Shown: piece by piece, positions 8,100 through 17,328 of the stretch | How positions within the stretch are numbered: the stretch's first letter is position 1 | Layout: each line of letters opens with the position of its first letter | Assembly: GCF_009724685.1 (NCBI RefSeq) | Contig: NZ_WMEF01000004.1 | Location: 186,001-250,000, forward strand | Length of the DNA stretch: 64,000 bases | From: Lysinibacillus cavernae | GTDB taxonomy: Bacteria > Bacillota > Bacilli > Bacillales_A > Planococcaceae | Reading direction: 5' to 3' | Notes under the pieces: model-generated | The model's input: the letters and a program-made list of their open reading frames with translations, nothing else | Told to the model about the DNA's origin: nothing | Databases searched by the model: none | Made by a program: the position numbers and the translations under genes

Positions 8100-9647
8100 T
8101 TGAATGAACTAAAAACAGCCATTATTGATATCGGTTCGAATACCATTCGATTAGTGTTATATCAATATGATAATGAAGAGGGTCTTCGTGAGCTTGGAAA
8201 TATTAAAACGGTAGCACGTTTGCGTACATATATACAGCCTTCTGGCGTGATGTCTGAAGAAGGTATTCAAGTGTTATCAGAAACTTTATTAACATTTAAA
8301 GCAATGCTTGAGGATTTTGAAGTAACAGATGTAAAAGCAGCTGCGACAGCTGCCATCCGCCAGGCTACTAATCGAGATCAAATTATTGAGGAAATGAAAG
8401 AACGGACTGGTATCCAAATAGTGCTTTTATCAGAAGAGGAAGAAGCTTATTTTGGCTATGTTGCTGTTGCCTATTCTATGGGGACGAAATCGGCCGTGAC
8501 GATTGATATTGGTGGGGGTAGTACCGAAATTACGCTGTTTGAAAATAAAGAAATTCAGCAATCACACAGTTTTCCATTCGGGACAGTTTCTTTAAAGCAA
8601 CGTTTTGTGAAGGGCGACATTATGAATAGTAGTGAAAAAGCGGAGCTCATTGCTTTTATTAAAGAGCAGTTCCAAACACTGCCCTGGATACAAAATGTTG
8701 GGTTACCTATTGTTGCAATTGGTGGTAGTGCACGAAATATTGCCCAAATTCATCAACAAAAGCATGATTATCCTATTGCCAGTGTCCATGGCTACGAAAT
8801 GACAAAGGGATATTTGGATGATTTAAGCTTGTTTTTAGGTCAATTAAGTTTTCAAGAATTGAAGCAACTGGATGGGCTTTCGTCTGATCGTGCAGATATC
8901 ATAGTGCCTGCATTAGAGGTATTTAGAGTGTTAATGGAGGCGGTTGGAAGTGAATCTTTCCAACTGACAAAGAGAGGTTTGCGTGAGGGACTTATTATTC
9001 AACAGATTTTGCAAACAGATACACATGCCTTTAATAAATACAACGTCTTTGAAGGAAATGCGAGAAGATTAGCACGTCAGTATGGTCGAACTGAAATGGA
9101 AGTTGATTATTTGATGCATCTAGCGGACCAATTGTATCGTGAATGTTGTCATTTAGGTTATTTACAATATAATCCAGAAGATTTGAATTTATTAGCAAAG
9201 GCTGCGAAGGTTTTTAATATAGGGGAGTATATTGAATTAAGCTCTGCAAGCCAACATACCTTTTATTTAATTGCGAATCAATCTATTGATGGTTTAAATC
9301 ATTTAGAAAGAGTAAAACTAGCACTTCTTGCCTCCTATAAAAATAAAGATTATTTTGACCGATTTGCTGCTCCGTTTTCAACATGGATGGGTCGTGAGGA
9401 ATATCGCAAAATACGAGATTTTGGAGCGTTATTAAAATTTGTCTACGCGTTAAATGTTTCAAAACGCAATGTTGTACATGCTATTGAGATGCACACTGAA
9501 GAGGACCATGTACAACTCGATATTTATGTAAAAAAGAATGCCGCTGCTGAAAAGTATCAAGTCAATCGACATAGGAAGCATTTAGAACGAGCATTAAAAA
9601 TCCCTATGAAGATCAATTTTATTGAAGAAGGGTGGAACAATGGATGA
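8100..9647 (+). CDS. ppx: Exopolyphosphatase (Ppx/GppA family)
   Basis: A 515-residue cytoplasmic enzyme that would release phosphate from the ends of polyphosphate chains. The actin-like ATPase fold is marked by AIIDIGSNTIRLVLY at the N-terminus, SEEEEAYFGYVAVA and TIDIGGGSTEITLF (about 133-147). The C-terminal half contains an HD-like helical region (MHLADQLYRECCHLGY), as in long Ppx proteins. Translation starts at TTG with AAGGATG upstream. The stop overlaps the ppk start as ATGA, so the two opposing polyphosphate enzymes are translationally coupled. Confidence 0.92.
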   Translation: MNELKTAIIDIGSNTIRLVLYQYDNEEGLRELGNIKTVARLRTYIQPSGVMSEEGIQVLSETLLTFKAMLEDFEVTDVKAAATAAIRQATNRDQIIEEMKERTGIQIVLLSEEEEAYFGYVAVAYSMGTKSAVTIDIGGGSTEITLFENKEIQQSHSFPFGTVSLKQRFVKGDIMNSSEKAELIAFIKEQFQTLPWIQNVGLPIVAIGGSARNIAQIHQQKHDYPIASVHGYEMTKGYLDDLSLFLGQLSFQELKQLDGLSSDRADIIVPALEVFRVLMEAVGSESFQLTKRGLREGLIIQQILQTDTHAFNKYNVFEGNARRLARQYGRTEMEVDYLMHLADQLYRECCHLGYLQYNPEDLNLLAKAAKVFNIGEYIELSSASQHTFYLIANQSIDGLNHLERVKLALLASYKNKDYFDRFAAPFSTWMGREEYRKIRDFGALLKFVYALNVSKRNVVHAIEMHTEEDHVQLDIYVKKNAAAEKYQVNRHRKHLERALKIPMKINFIEEGWNNG

Positions 9648-11800
9648 CAACTGAAGTAACGAAAAACGAGCTACATGAGGAAGGTTTATCAGAAAATCAT
9701 AGTCGATTGTTGGAGGAAATTGCAAAGCATCAATACTATAATAATCGTGAATTAAGCTGGCTTGCCTTTAATGAGCGTGTTTTAGAGGAAGCAGAGGATA
9801 TGAATAATCCTCTGCTAGAGCGATTAAAATTTTTAGCGATATTTAGCTCGAATTTAGATGAGTTTTTTATGGTGCGTGTCGCAGGGCTACAAGACCAAGT
9901 ACGTGCTGGTTTTCATAAGCCTGAAAATAAATCTGGATTAACACCAAAGGAGCAGTTGGCTAAAATTGCAGAACGTACACAAGCATTAGTTCGCCGACAA
10001 ACTGAAGTATATCGCCATTTAATCTATGATTTACTACCACAACATAATGTACATATTGCAGATATGAAAGATTTAAATAGTGCACAAAAAGCGTTTATCA
10101 ATGAAATGTTTGCTGAAACTATCTTCCCGGTTTTAACACCTGTCGCAGTAGATGCGTATCGTCCTTTCCCAACATTGCTTGGTAAAACCTTGAATTTATT
10201 AGTACTGATAGAGCAGGATGAGACAGATCTCGAAAGTCGTGAGAAAGTAGCAATCGTACAAGTTCCATCTGTATTAGATCGTTATATAAAAGTACCATCA
10301 GAAGAAGGGAAAACAGTTGTTGTTCTATTGGAGGATGTGATTGTAGCGCATATTGAAAAGTTATTTTATGGCTATAGTGTAAAATCAGCTCAAGCATTCC
10401 GTTTAACAAGAAATGCAGATTTAACAATCCATGAAGAGGGCGCTCGGGATCTTCTAGTTGAAATCGAAAAAGAGTTGAAAAAACGAAAATGGGGAGTAGG
10501 TAGCCGTTTAGAAGTTCGAGTTGGCGAAATGAACGAGGAAGTGCTGCAATACTTACTAGATGAATTCGAAATTGAAGAAACAGATGTATTCCATATTGAT
10601 GGTCCTTTAGATTTAACATTTATGTTCTCTTTTGTCAAAGGCATTTCTGTAGGTCGTGAGCATCTAGAATATGAAAGCTTTATCCCTCAGCCACCTTTAG
10701 ATTTACAGTCAGATGAAAATATTTTTGAAAAAGCGTTACAACAAGATATATTTTTCCATCATCCATATGAGTCGTTTGCACCTATCGTTGATTTTATTTC
10801 AGAGGCAGCGGTTAACCCGAATGTATTAGCGATAAAACAAACATTATATCGAGTAAGTGGCAATTCGCCAATTATTCAAGCGCTAAAGCTTGCTGCTGAA
10901 AATGGGAAACAAGTAACGGTATTAGTTGAACTAAAGGCCCGATTTGATGAAGAAAATAATGTGCACTGGGCAAAACAATTAGAACAAGCGGGTTGTCTTG
11001 TGATTTACGGCATGAACAATTTAAAAACACACTCTAAAATAACACTCGTCGTTAGTCGTCGTAATGGCAAAATCGAACGTTTTGTGCATCTTGGTACAGG
11101 AAATTATAATGATGCTACTGCAAAAATCTATACAGATATGGGCATAATAACTACAGATAAAGAGTTTGGCATTGATGCGACAAACTTCTTTAACTACTTA
11201 AGCGGCTATACAGAAAAGCCTACCTTTAATCATTTAGTCGTAGCACCTTTTGATATTCGAGATGAATTTATTCGTTTAATGGATGAGGAAATTGCTTGTC
11301 ATAAAAAATATGGTAATGGTTTTATTCGTGCAAAAATGAATTCACTGACAGACAAAGATTTAATGATGAAGCTTTATGAGGCATCAATTGCAGGTGTAAA
11401 AGTGGAGCTTATTATTCGTGGTATTTGTTGTATTAGACCAGGTATTCCTGGTATTAGTGAAAACATTACAGTAACAAGTATTGTAGGCCGTTTCCTTGAA
11501 CATTCTCGAATCTACTGGTTCCATCATAATGGGGAAAATAAAGTCTATTTATCTTCAGCTGATATGATGACTCGCAATATGATTAAACGTGTAGAAATTT
11601 TATTCCCTGTATATGCAAGTGAAGCAAAAACTCGTATTATTGACATAATGAATGCACAATTAATGGATACTGCCAAAGCACGTATTCAAGACTCTAATGG
11701 TAAATATCATTACAAAGAATTTGACCGTAGTGAAGATCCATTGAATAGCCAGGAAATTTTCTTAAAGGATGCATTAAAGCCTACGCTAGACGAAGAATAG
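9644..11800 (+). CDS. ppk: Polyphosphate kinase Ppk1
   Basis: A protein of about 718 residues, normal for Ppk1, which makes polyphosphate from ATP reversibly. The N domain starts YYNNRELSWLAFNERVLEEA and contains FSSNLDEFFMVRVAGL. The catalytic core has the phospho-accepting His in LKTHSKITLVVSRR, HLGTGNYND, and IRGICCIRPG, with SSADMMTRNMIKRVE as the second half-site. I placed the start at the ATG at 9644. It overlaps the ppx stop as ATGA, with AAGGGTGG upstream. The GTG at 9632 in the same frame lies within that ribosome-binding stretch. It is the second gene of ppx-ppk-(GGDEF/EAL). Confidence 0.93.
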   Translation: MTTEVTKNELHEEGLSENHSRLLEEIAKHQYYNNRELSWLAFNERVLEEAEDMNNPLLERLKFLAIFSSNLDEFFMVRVAGLQDQVRAGFHKPENKSGLTPKEQLAKIAERTQALVRRQTEVYRHLIYDLLPQHNVHIADMKDLNSAQKAFINEMFAETIFPVLTPVAVDAYRPFPTLLGKTLNLLVLIEQDETDLESREKVAIVQVPSVLDRYIKVPSEEGKTVVVLLEDVIVAHIEKLFYGYSVKSAQAFRLTRNADLTIHEEGARDLLVEIEKELKKRKWGVGSRLEVRVGEMNEEVLQYLLDEFEIEETDVFHIDGPLDLTFMFSFVKGISVGREHLEYESFIPQPPLDLQSDENIFEKALQQDIFFHHPYESFAPIVDFISEAAVNPNVLAIKQTLYRVSGNSPIIQALKLAAENGKQVTVLVELKARFDEENNVHWAKQLEQAGCLVIYGMNNLKTHSKITLVVSRRNGKIERFVHLGTGNYNDATAKIYTDMGIITTDKEFGIDATNFFNYLSGYTEKPTFNHLVVAPFDIRDEFIRLMDEEIACHKKYGNGFIRAKMNSLTDKDLMMKLYEASIAGVKVELIIRGICCIRPGIPGISENITVTSIVGRFLEHSRIYWFHHNGENKVYLSSADMMTRNMIKRVEILFPVYASEAKTRIIDIMNAQLMDTAKARIQDSNGKYHYKEFDRSEDPLNSQEIFLKDALKPTLDEE

Positions 11801-11829
11801 AGCAAACACGCTACTTAGTGAGGGATAGA

Positions 11830-13836
11830 ATGAAAAAATATAGAGAGAGTGTAGCGCCATTTGCAGATTATCAACAACTCATACAACTGAATCCATTTGA
11901 TGCAGTCGTATGTTTGAGAAAAGTTGATACGAAAGCGTTTGAGGTCATAGAATTTAATGACAAGCTATCATCATTTATTGAGCTGCAGGATATAACAGCC
12001 AAGAACGCTGAGAATTTTTTTACTAAGCAATGTTGGCTACAATTGTCGGAACTTCTAAACCAAGAATTCAATGAACAGCATGTCCTGAAATTAGGTACTG
12101 GTCTTCAAGTAAAAACATTTGCGATTCATGTACAGCACTTTTCTAAATCAATGGTAGCCATTATTCTTCGCGAAACACAATTTGAAGAAAAACCATATTT
12201 ACAATTCGTGGAACAACATGTGAGTCCTGTGTTAACAACCGATATACAAGGTCGAATTATTCATCAAAACGTAGCTGCTACTGCAGCATTATCAAGAGAT
12301 CAACACAGCCTAATAGGCCTCGATATTTTTTCATTATTAGAAAGTAAATATATCAACGAATTTAAATTATTATTTGCCAAAACAATTGAAGGTTCAGCAT
12401 TTGGTATGCCTAAATGTTTATTGAAGGGTCAATTGCTAAGTAATGAGCCCTTTTATTTAAGAACGCATCCAGCCTATTATAATGGTGAGGTTATAGGTGT
12501 ACACTTATTTGTAAAAGAAGCAAACTCATTTATGAATGATCATGAGGCATTTTATTACCTAGCGCTAATGGATGAATTAACAGGTATTTGGAATCGAAAG
12601 GCCTTTAAAGAACACTGGCTGCATCATTTAAATGACAAAAAGCAGGAAAATAAGCAAGCAGCTCTTATTTTGGTGGATATTGATCGCTTTAAAAAATTTA
12701 ATGAATCCCTTGGTGAGAGCAGAGGAGACGAGCTTATGCGCATGTTTAGTCATAGACTTCGCGAGCTTTGCTACTCAAAATGCTCACTGTATCGTTATAA
12801 CAGTGATGAGTTTATTTTTGTCTTAAAAGATGCAACCATACAAAAAATTGAGCGAATTGCTAATGCAATCTTAGATAGTTTAAAACAGCCTTTTATGATA
12901 GATGGGCAGGAATATTTTATTAGCGTATCGATTGGTATTTCGCTAAGTCCAGCAGATGGTAAAGATTTAGAGACACTTGTACGAAAAGCAGATAAGGCTT
13001 TATTTTCTGTTAAAGAGCATGGTCGATCACATTACCGTTACTATCGAGAGGATATGACGGCCATTTTTCCAAATGAAGCATTGATGGAGGCCCATTTGCG
13101 CCGTGCTATTGAATTTAATGAGCTTAGTCTTCATCTCCAACCACAAATGGATTTAGCAAACAATAGCATCGATAGCTTTGAAGCATTACTTCGATGGAAT
13201 AATCGTAAATTTGGTTTTGTATCACCTGCACAGTTTATTCCGATTGCAGAGGCTTCTGGCTTAATTATTGAGATAGGTGATTGGATTATTGATGAGGTTT
13301 GTCGTTACCAAAGAGAATGGCAATCGAAGGGATATCGTCCTGTACGCATAGCTGTTAATATATCACCAAAGCAGTTTAGAAAAGAAAATTTTGCTCGAAA
13401 AATTAAAGCGGCATTGAAGAGATATGATGTTCCTCCTGAATTATTAGAGGTGGAAATTACGGAAAGCTCTATGACAAACGTTCATGAAACATTTTCAATC
13501 CTTACAGAATTGAAGCAATTAGGGGTGTATGTGTCGGTAGATGATTTTGGGACAGGCTATTCCTCTTTAAGCTATCTCAAGCGTTATCCAATTGATATCA
13601 TTAAAATCGATCAGTCATTTATTGCGGATATCGCAAAAGATGACAAAAATGAAGCCATCATTAAAGCGATTATCTCGATGTCTCATAATTTAGGATTAGA
13701 GGTCATTGCTGAAGGAATTGAAGAGCCAACACAAGTCGATTTTCTTAAACGCCATCGTTGTCAAAAAGGACAGGGATACTTATATAATAAGCCATTACCA
13801 GTTGAAACAATTGTACAACAATATTTTGTTAGCTAG
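11830..13836 (+). CDS. PAS-GGDEF-EAL protein, c-di-GMP phosphodiesterase with degenerate GGDEF
   Basis: A protein of about 668 residues. Two PAS-like domains (about 10-110 and 125-235) precede a GGDEF domain (about 240-405) and an EAL domain (about 420-665). The cyclase signature reads YRYNSDEF, so the GG pair is replaced by Asn-Ser and synthesis of c-di-GMP is unlikely. The EAL side looks intact: FEALLRW, VEITES, DDFGTGYSSLSYL and EVIAEGIEE. A signalling phosphodiesterase with a sensory or GTP-binding GGDEF is the best reading. No membrane segment is seen. It follows ppk by 29 bases, so is probably co-transcribed. The ATG at 11830 is preferred over the GTG at 11818, because GTGAGGGAT lies just ahead of it. 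Confidence 0.88.
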   Translation: MKKYRESVAPFADYQQLIQLNPFDAVVCLRKVDTKAFEVIEFNDKLSSFIELQDITAKNAENFFTKQCWLQLSELLNQEFNEQHVLKLGTGLQVKTFAIHVQHFSKSMVAIILRETQFEEKPYLQFVEQHVSPVLTTDIQGRIIHQNVAATAALSRDQHSLIGLDIFSLLESKYINEFKLLFAKTIEGSAFGMPKCLLKGQLLSNEPFYLRTHPAYYNGEVIGVHLFVKEANSFMNDHEAFYYLALMDELTGIWNRKAFKEHWLHHLNDKKQENKQAALILVDIDRFKKFNESLGESRGDELMRMFSHRLRELCYSKCSLYRYNSDEFIFVLKDATIQKIERIANAILDSLKQPFMIDGQEYFISVSIGISLSPADGKDLETLVRKADKALFSVKEHGRSHYRYYREDMTAIFPNEALMEAHLRRAIEFNELSLHLQPQMDLANNSIDSFEALLRWNNRKFGFVSPAQFIPIAEASGLIIEIGDWIIDEVCRYQREWQSKGYRPVRIAVNISPKQFRKENFARKIKAALKRYDVPPELLEVEITESSMTNVHETFSILTELKQLGVYVSVDDFGTGYSSLSYLKRYPIDIIKIDQSFIADIAKDDKNEAIIKAIISMSHNLGLEVIAEGIEEPTQVDFLKRHRCQKGQGYLYNKPLPVETIVQQYFVS

Positions 13837-13841
13837 TTAAG

Positions 13842-13887
13842 GAGTAGTACTTTCATCACGAAGTGGATGAAAGTACTACTCTTTTTT
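13842..13887. terminator. Bidirectional terminator between the ppx-ppk operon and the TetR gene
   Basis: A perfect 16-bp inverted repeat (GAGTAGTACTTTCATC / GATGAAAGTACTACTC) with an 8-base loop and a T run downstream. It separates converging units. Confidence 0.85.
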
Positions 13888-14497
13888 ACATTTCGTGTTT
13901 AAGGCCGTTCAAGACAATCGCTGTAAATTGATCCATCTCAGTAGCTAAATCAAAGTTATCACTGTGTATTAACCAATCATAAACATTGGCACGCATACAA
14001 CGTTGAATAATTGCTTGTATGTTAGTCGCAGATATATTTTGTCCGAATTCCCCTTGTCGAATACCTTCCTCGATATATGTATTCATAATTTGAAAGATCT
14101 TACGTTGCGGATTAATTAAATAGTGATCTTGTTCCACTTGATTTGTCATTGCAGCCGTATATACTGTACGCAATAAATCTTTGCCAACAACATTTGTTAA
14201 ATACTTCATTTGTTCTTGATACACTAATAAAATTTTTTCACTTGCAGGTAATGTACAATCAATATTTTTTTCTACCGTACTATAAAAACTATCTAGCTCT
14301 TTAAATTTTTCTAAAATAACATCATATTTAGATGGGAAGTGTGTGTAAAATGTTCCTTTTGAAACATTACAGGCTTTCGTAATTTGTTCAACAGATACAT
14401 GTTCAAATCCATATTTGTTAAATAAATCTAAAGACGTTTTTAGTAATTTTCCACGTGTTTCCAACGCTTTTTTTTGTCTGCTTGTGAGTGATTCCAT
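13886..14497 (-). CDS. TetR family transcriptional regulator
   Basis: A 203-residue protein. The N-terminal helix-turn-helix (about 10-57) reads KALETRGKLLKTSLDLFNKYGFEHVSVEQITKACNVSKGTFYTHFPSKYDVI, the standard TetR pattern. The C-terminal ligand and dimer domain (about 70-203) is not informative on the ligand. It faces a catabolic operon starting at 14735, with a perfect dyad between them. It therefore probably represses that operon, and itself, until an acyl-CoA or hydroxyacid-type intermediate appears. That ligand class is inference from the operon content. Confidence 0.9.
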   Translation of the reverse strand: MESLTSRQKKALETRGKLLKTSLDLFNKYGFEHVSVEQITKACNVSKGTFYTHFPSKYDVILEKFKELDSFYSTVEKNIDCTLPASEKILLVYQEQMKYLTNVVGKDLLRTVYTAAMTNQVEQDHYLINPQRKIFQIMNTYIEEGIRQGEFGQNISATNIQAIIQRCMRANVYDWLIHSDNFDLATEMDQFTAIVLNGLKHEM

Positions 14498-14531
14498 CGT
14501 TGCTTGCGACCTCCACTATTAAATATTGTGA

Positions 14532-14553
14532 AATATTTTCTATGTAAAATATT
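14532..14553. promoter_or_regulatory. AT-rich dyad next to the TetR start
   Basis: AATATTTT (14532-14539) and AAAATATT (14546-14553) form an inverted repeat with a 6-base spacer. It could be a second operator, or simply AT-rich promoter sequence. Confidence 0.3.
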
Positions 14554-14609
14554 CTGAAAATATAAAATTTTTAATTGACGAGATGGATTTCTTTTGATTA
14601 TGATTTAAT

Positions 14610-14634
14610 TGACCTCGGTCACTGACCGAGGTCA
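14610..14634. promoter_or_regulatory. Perfect 25-bp dyad, probable TetR operator
   Basis: TGACCTCGGTCA (14610-14621), one central base, TGACCGAGGTCA (14623-14634). The arms are perfect reverse complements, and each arm is itself close to TGACCnnGGTCA. It is GC-rich in AT-rich surroundings and lies between the TetR gene and the operon starting at 14735. A TTGACC at 14609 overlaps it and could be a -35 box. Binding by the neighbouring TetR is inference. Confidence 0.7.
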
Positions 14635-14734
14635 TTAAAAGTATCTCGTTATTAATGTTACGACAAAAAACGGAAGTTGGCTAGTGCATCATCCAGCTTT
14701 AGTATTGAATTTTCAAGGATTGGGGGAGATCTAA

Positions 14735-15628
14735 ATGAAGGAGAAATTAGGTTTTATCGGTTTAGGCAATATGGGGTTACCGATGTCCACAAATTTATTA
14801 AACGCAGGTTATGTGGTGTATGGCTTCGATACAAATGCAAAGGCAATGGAACAATTTATAAAAGCCGGTGGCATTGGGGTGGAAACAGCAAATGCTGTTG
14901 CACAACAATGTGATGTTATTATGACCAGCTTGCCGACTCCTCAGGTTGTAAAATTTGTATATCAATCAGAGCAGGGGATATTACATTATGCTAAGAAGGG
15001 AAGCTTGCTCATTGACTTTAGTACTGTCAATCCCGAATTGAATGATTCGTTACATAAAGAGGCAAAAACGTTGGGGTTACGATATTTGGGAGCACCTGTA
15101 AGCGGAGGGGTTATTGGGGCTGTAAATGCTACATTAACCATAATGGTCGGTGGTGACAAGGGAGATTATGAAAGTGCTGCAAAAATATTCGGAATAGTTG
15201 GGAAAAACGTTTATCATCTGGGCATATCATCAAGTGTAGGTACACGTATTAAATTACTAAATAATTTAATGATTGGGTTTTACACAGAGGCCGTTGCTGA
15301 AACGATCGTGCTTGGCGAAAAAATGGGCATTCATGCTGATACGCTGTTTGAAGTATTAAGTAATAGTTATGGTCAAAGCCGTATTTATGAACGTAATTAT
15401 GTGGAATATATGAAAAATGACAATTATGAGCCAGGCTTTTCTACTAATCTATTATTAAAAGATTTGAAGTTAGCGAAGGCAATGGCTGAAGAAGCTGGCG
15501 TATCCCTACGAATAGGTGAAAAATTGGTGGATCTTTATAGTGAAATTGCTCAGCAAGGCTATGGAGAAAATGATATGTCTGCAGCTTATTTAAGCTTAAA
15601 GGATCAATGTAAAATAGAACATTTTTAA
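14735..15628 (+). CDS. NAD-dependent beta-hydroxyacid dehydrogenase (3-hydroxyisobutyrate dehydrogenase-like)
   Basis: A 297-residue family member. GFIGLGNMGLPMSTNLLNAGY is the nucleotide-binding motif and GFDTNAKAM (Asp after strand 2) favours NAD. The substrate motif GAPVSGGVIGAVNATLTIMVGG is intact, and the catalytic Lys lies in GTRIKLLNNLM. First gene of a four-gene catabolic unit. With the CoA-acylating semialdehyde dehydrogenase 15 bases downstream it fits the last steps of valine breakdown (3-hydroxyisobutyrate to methylmalonate semialdehyde to propionyl-CoA), or an analogous hydroxyacid route. The name mmsB would be reasonable but is not proven. GGGGGAG precedes the ATG. Confidence 0.85.
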   Translation: MKEKLGFIGLGNMGLPMSTNLLNAGYVVYGFDTNAKAMEQFIKAGGIGVETANAVAQQCDVIMTSLPTPQVVKFVYQSEQGILHYAKKGSLLIDFSTVNPELNDSLHKEAKTLGLRYLGAPVSGGVIGAVNATLTIMVGGDKGDYESAAKIFGIVGKNVYHLGISSSVGTRIKLLNNLMIGFYTEAVAETIVLGEKMGIHADTLFEVLSNSYGQSRIYERNYVEYMKNDNYEPGFSTNLLLKDLKLAKAMAEEAGVSLRIGEKLVDLYSEIAQQGYGENDMSAAYLSLKDQCKIEHF

Positions 15629-15643
15629 GAGGAGGAAAAGAAT

Positions 15644-17164
15644 ATGACAACAGCACAAGAGGTTAAAACATTAACGCATTTTATTAGTGGACAATTAGTG
15701 GAAGGGAAAAGCGGGCGTTTCGGTTCAGTATTTAATCCAACAACAGGTGATGTCATTGCAAAGGTACCACTTGCAACAGTAGAGGAAACACGAGAGGCAA
15801 TTAACAAGGCACAAGCGGCATTTCCAAAATGGCGTGATACGTCAGTGGCTAAGCGAGCAGAAATAGTTTTAAAGTTCCGTAACCTTATAACTGAAAATAT
15901 GGAGGAGCTATTACAAATTATTTGTACTGAAAGCGGAAAAACGATTGAAGATGCCAAAGGAGAAATTACTCGAGGACTTGAATCGGTTGACTTAGCTATA
16001 GGCGCACCACACTTAATGAAAGGGGAATACTCTGTTAATGTTGGAGGGCAAATAAATGCCTATTCTGCAAAATACCCATTAGGGGTAGTGGCGGCTATAT
16101 CACCATTTAACTTCCCAATTATGGTGCCTTTAGCACAAACAAGTATGGCTGTCGCTGTAGGAAATGCTGTTGTGTTGAAGGCATCAGAGCGTGTACCCAT
16201 GACTGCTTTATATGTTAGTGAGCTATGGAAAAAAGCTGGATTGCCAGACGGTATTTGGACAGTGATTAATGGTGATAAAGATGCGGTCAATGAACTGTTA
16301 GAAAACCCAACTGTGCAAGCGATCTCATTTGTAGGGTCAACTCCAGTGGCACAGTATATTTATGAGACTGGTTCAAAGTATGGTAAACGTGTAACGGCAC
16401 TTGGTGGTGGCAAAAATAATATGGTCGTGATGCCAGATGCAGATCTTGAACAGGTAGCAAATGCCTTTATTGGGGCAGCGTACGGAGCAGCCTCACAGCG
16501 TTGTATGGCCATTTCTACGATCATGCCTGTTGGGAAAGAGACAGCAGATCGTCTAGTGGAGATTCTTAAGAACAAGATCGCTAACCTGAAGGTAGGTCCA
16601 TACACAAACCCTGATTCAGATTTTGGCCCTGTTATTTCGCAACAATCAAAAGAAGCGATACTTGCTGCAATTGATAGAGGAGAGTCTGAAGGTGCGTCGG
16701 TCATTTGTGACGGTCGTGAACTTGATATTGTCAAAGATTCTAAAGGATTCTATGTAGGACCTACATTATTAGATTACGTGAAGCCAGGTATGGAAATTTA
16801 TGAGCAAGAAGTATTTGGCCCTGCTCGTAACGTTGTACGTGTAGATTCACTGGAGGAAGCTATCACACTCATTAATAAACATGAACTAGGGAATGGTGTT
16901 ACTATCTTTACGAATAATGGGTTAGCAGCTCGTAAATTTACGACTGAAATAGACGTTGGCATGGTCGGTGTCAATGTACCAATTCCAATTCCAGTTGGGT
17001 ACCATAATTTTGCAGGGTTTAAAGGCTCTCGTTTTGGTGAAGGGCATATGTTTGGTCCAGATCAGGCACGATTCTTTACAATAACGAAGACAATTTCAGA
17101 GCGTTGGATGACAGGTAATGCATCCACGGCATCAACATTTGCATTCCCAAGTAATAACGACTAA
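15644..17164 (+). CDS. mmsA: CoA-acylating methylmalonate-semialdehyde dehydrogenase
   Basis: A 506-residue aldehyde dehydrogenase. SPFNFPIMVPLAQTSMAVAVGNAVVLKASERVPMTA is the family's nucleotide-binding region, FVGSTPVAQYIY the turn after it. The catalytic Cys287 sits in AASQRCMAIST, where the RCM context is typical of the CoA-dependent MmsA/IolA branch. GPARNVVRVDSLEEA and the C-terminal VPIPIPVGYHNFAGFKGSRFGE also match that branch. The reaction would be semialdehyde + CoA + NAD to acyl-CoA + CO2 + NADH. IolA-type use in inositol breakdown is possible, but no iol genes are near. Confidence 0.9.
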   Translation: MTTAQEVKTLTHFISGQLVEGKSGRFGSVFNPTTGDVIAKVPLATVEETREAINKAQAAFPKWRDTSVAKRAEIVLKFRNLITENMEELLQIICTESGKTIEDAKGEITRGLESVDLAIGAPHLMKGEYSVNVGGQINAYSAKYPLGVVAAISPFNFPIMVPLAQTSMAVAVGNAVVLKASERVPMTALYVSELWKKAGLPDGIWTVINGDKDAVNELLENPTVQAISFVGSTPVAQYIYETGSKYGKRVTALGGGKNNMVVMPDADLEQVANAFIGAAYGAASQRCMAISTIMPVGKETADRLVEILKNKIANLKVGPYTNPDSDFGPVISQQSKEAILAAIDRGESEGASVICDGRELDIVKDSKGFYVGPTLLDYVKPGMEIYEQEVFGPARNVVRVDSLEEAITLINKHELGNGVTIFTNNGLAARKFTTEIDVGMVGVNVPIPIPVGYHNFAGFKGSRFGEGHMFGPDQARFFTITKTISERWMTGNASTASTFAFPSNND

Positions 17165-17171
17165 TAGAAAC

Positions 17172-17203
17172 AAAGAGCTGTAGAGACTTACAGCTCTTTT
17201 TCT
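17172..17203 (+). terminator. Terminator after mmsA
   Basis: AAAGAGCTGTA and TACAGCTCTTTTT around a short loop. It may end or attenuate the transcript ahead of the next dehydrogenase genes. Confidence 0.75.
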
Positions 17204-17235
17204 AAAAATGCAATGAAAAGCATAAGGACGCCTAT

Positions 17236-17316
17236 ATGCCTTTTGGAGCCTTAACCGTTATGATTCCAATCATAGGAACAATAATCGCAATCATATTATT
17301 CTCATTAGGAATGTAG
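17236..17316 (+). CDS. Possible 26-residue hydrophobic peptide
   Basis: AAGGA 8 bases before ATG, then 26 codons ending TAG. The product is almost wholly hydrophobic (MPFGALTVMIPIIGTIIAII, then LFSLGM), enough for a single membrane helix. It ends 12 bases before the next gene's start and lies after a terminator. It could be a real small membrane protein or chance in an AT-rich spacer. I do not recognise it. Confidence 0.35.
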   Translation: MPFGALTVMIPIIGTIIAIILFSLGM

Positions 17317-17328
17317 GAGGGATGTTGT

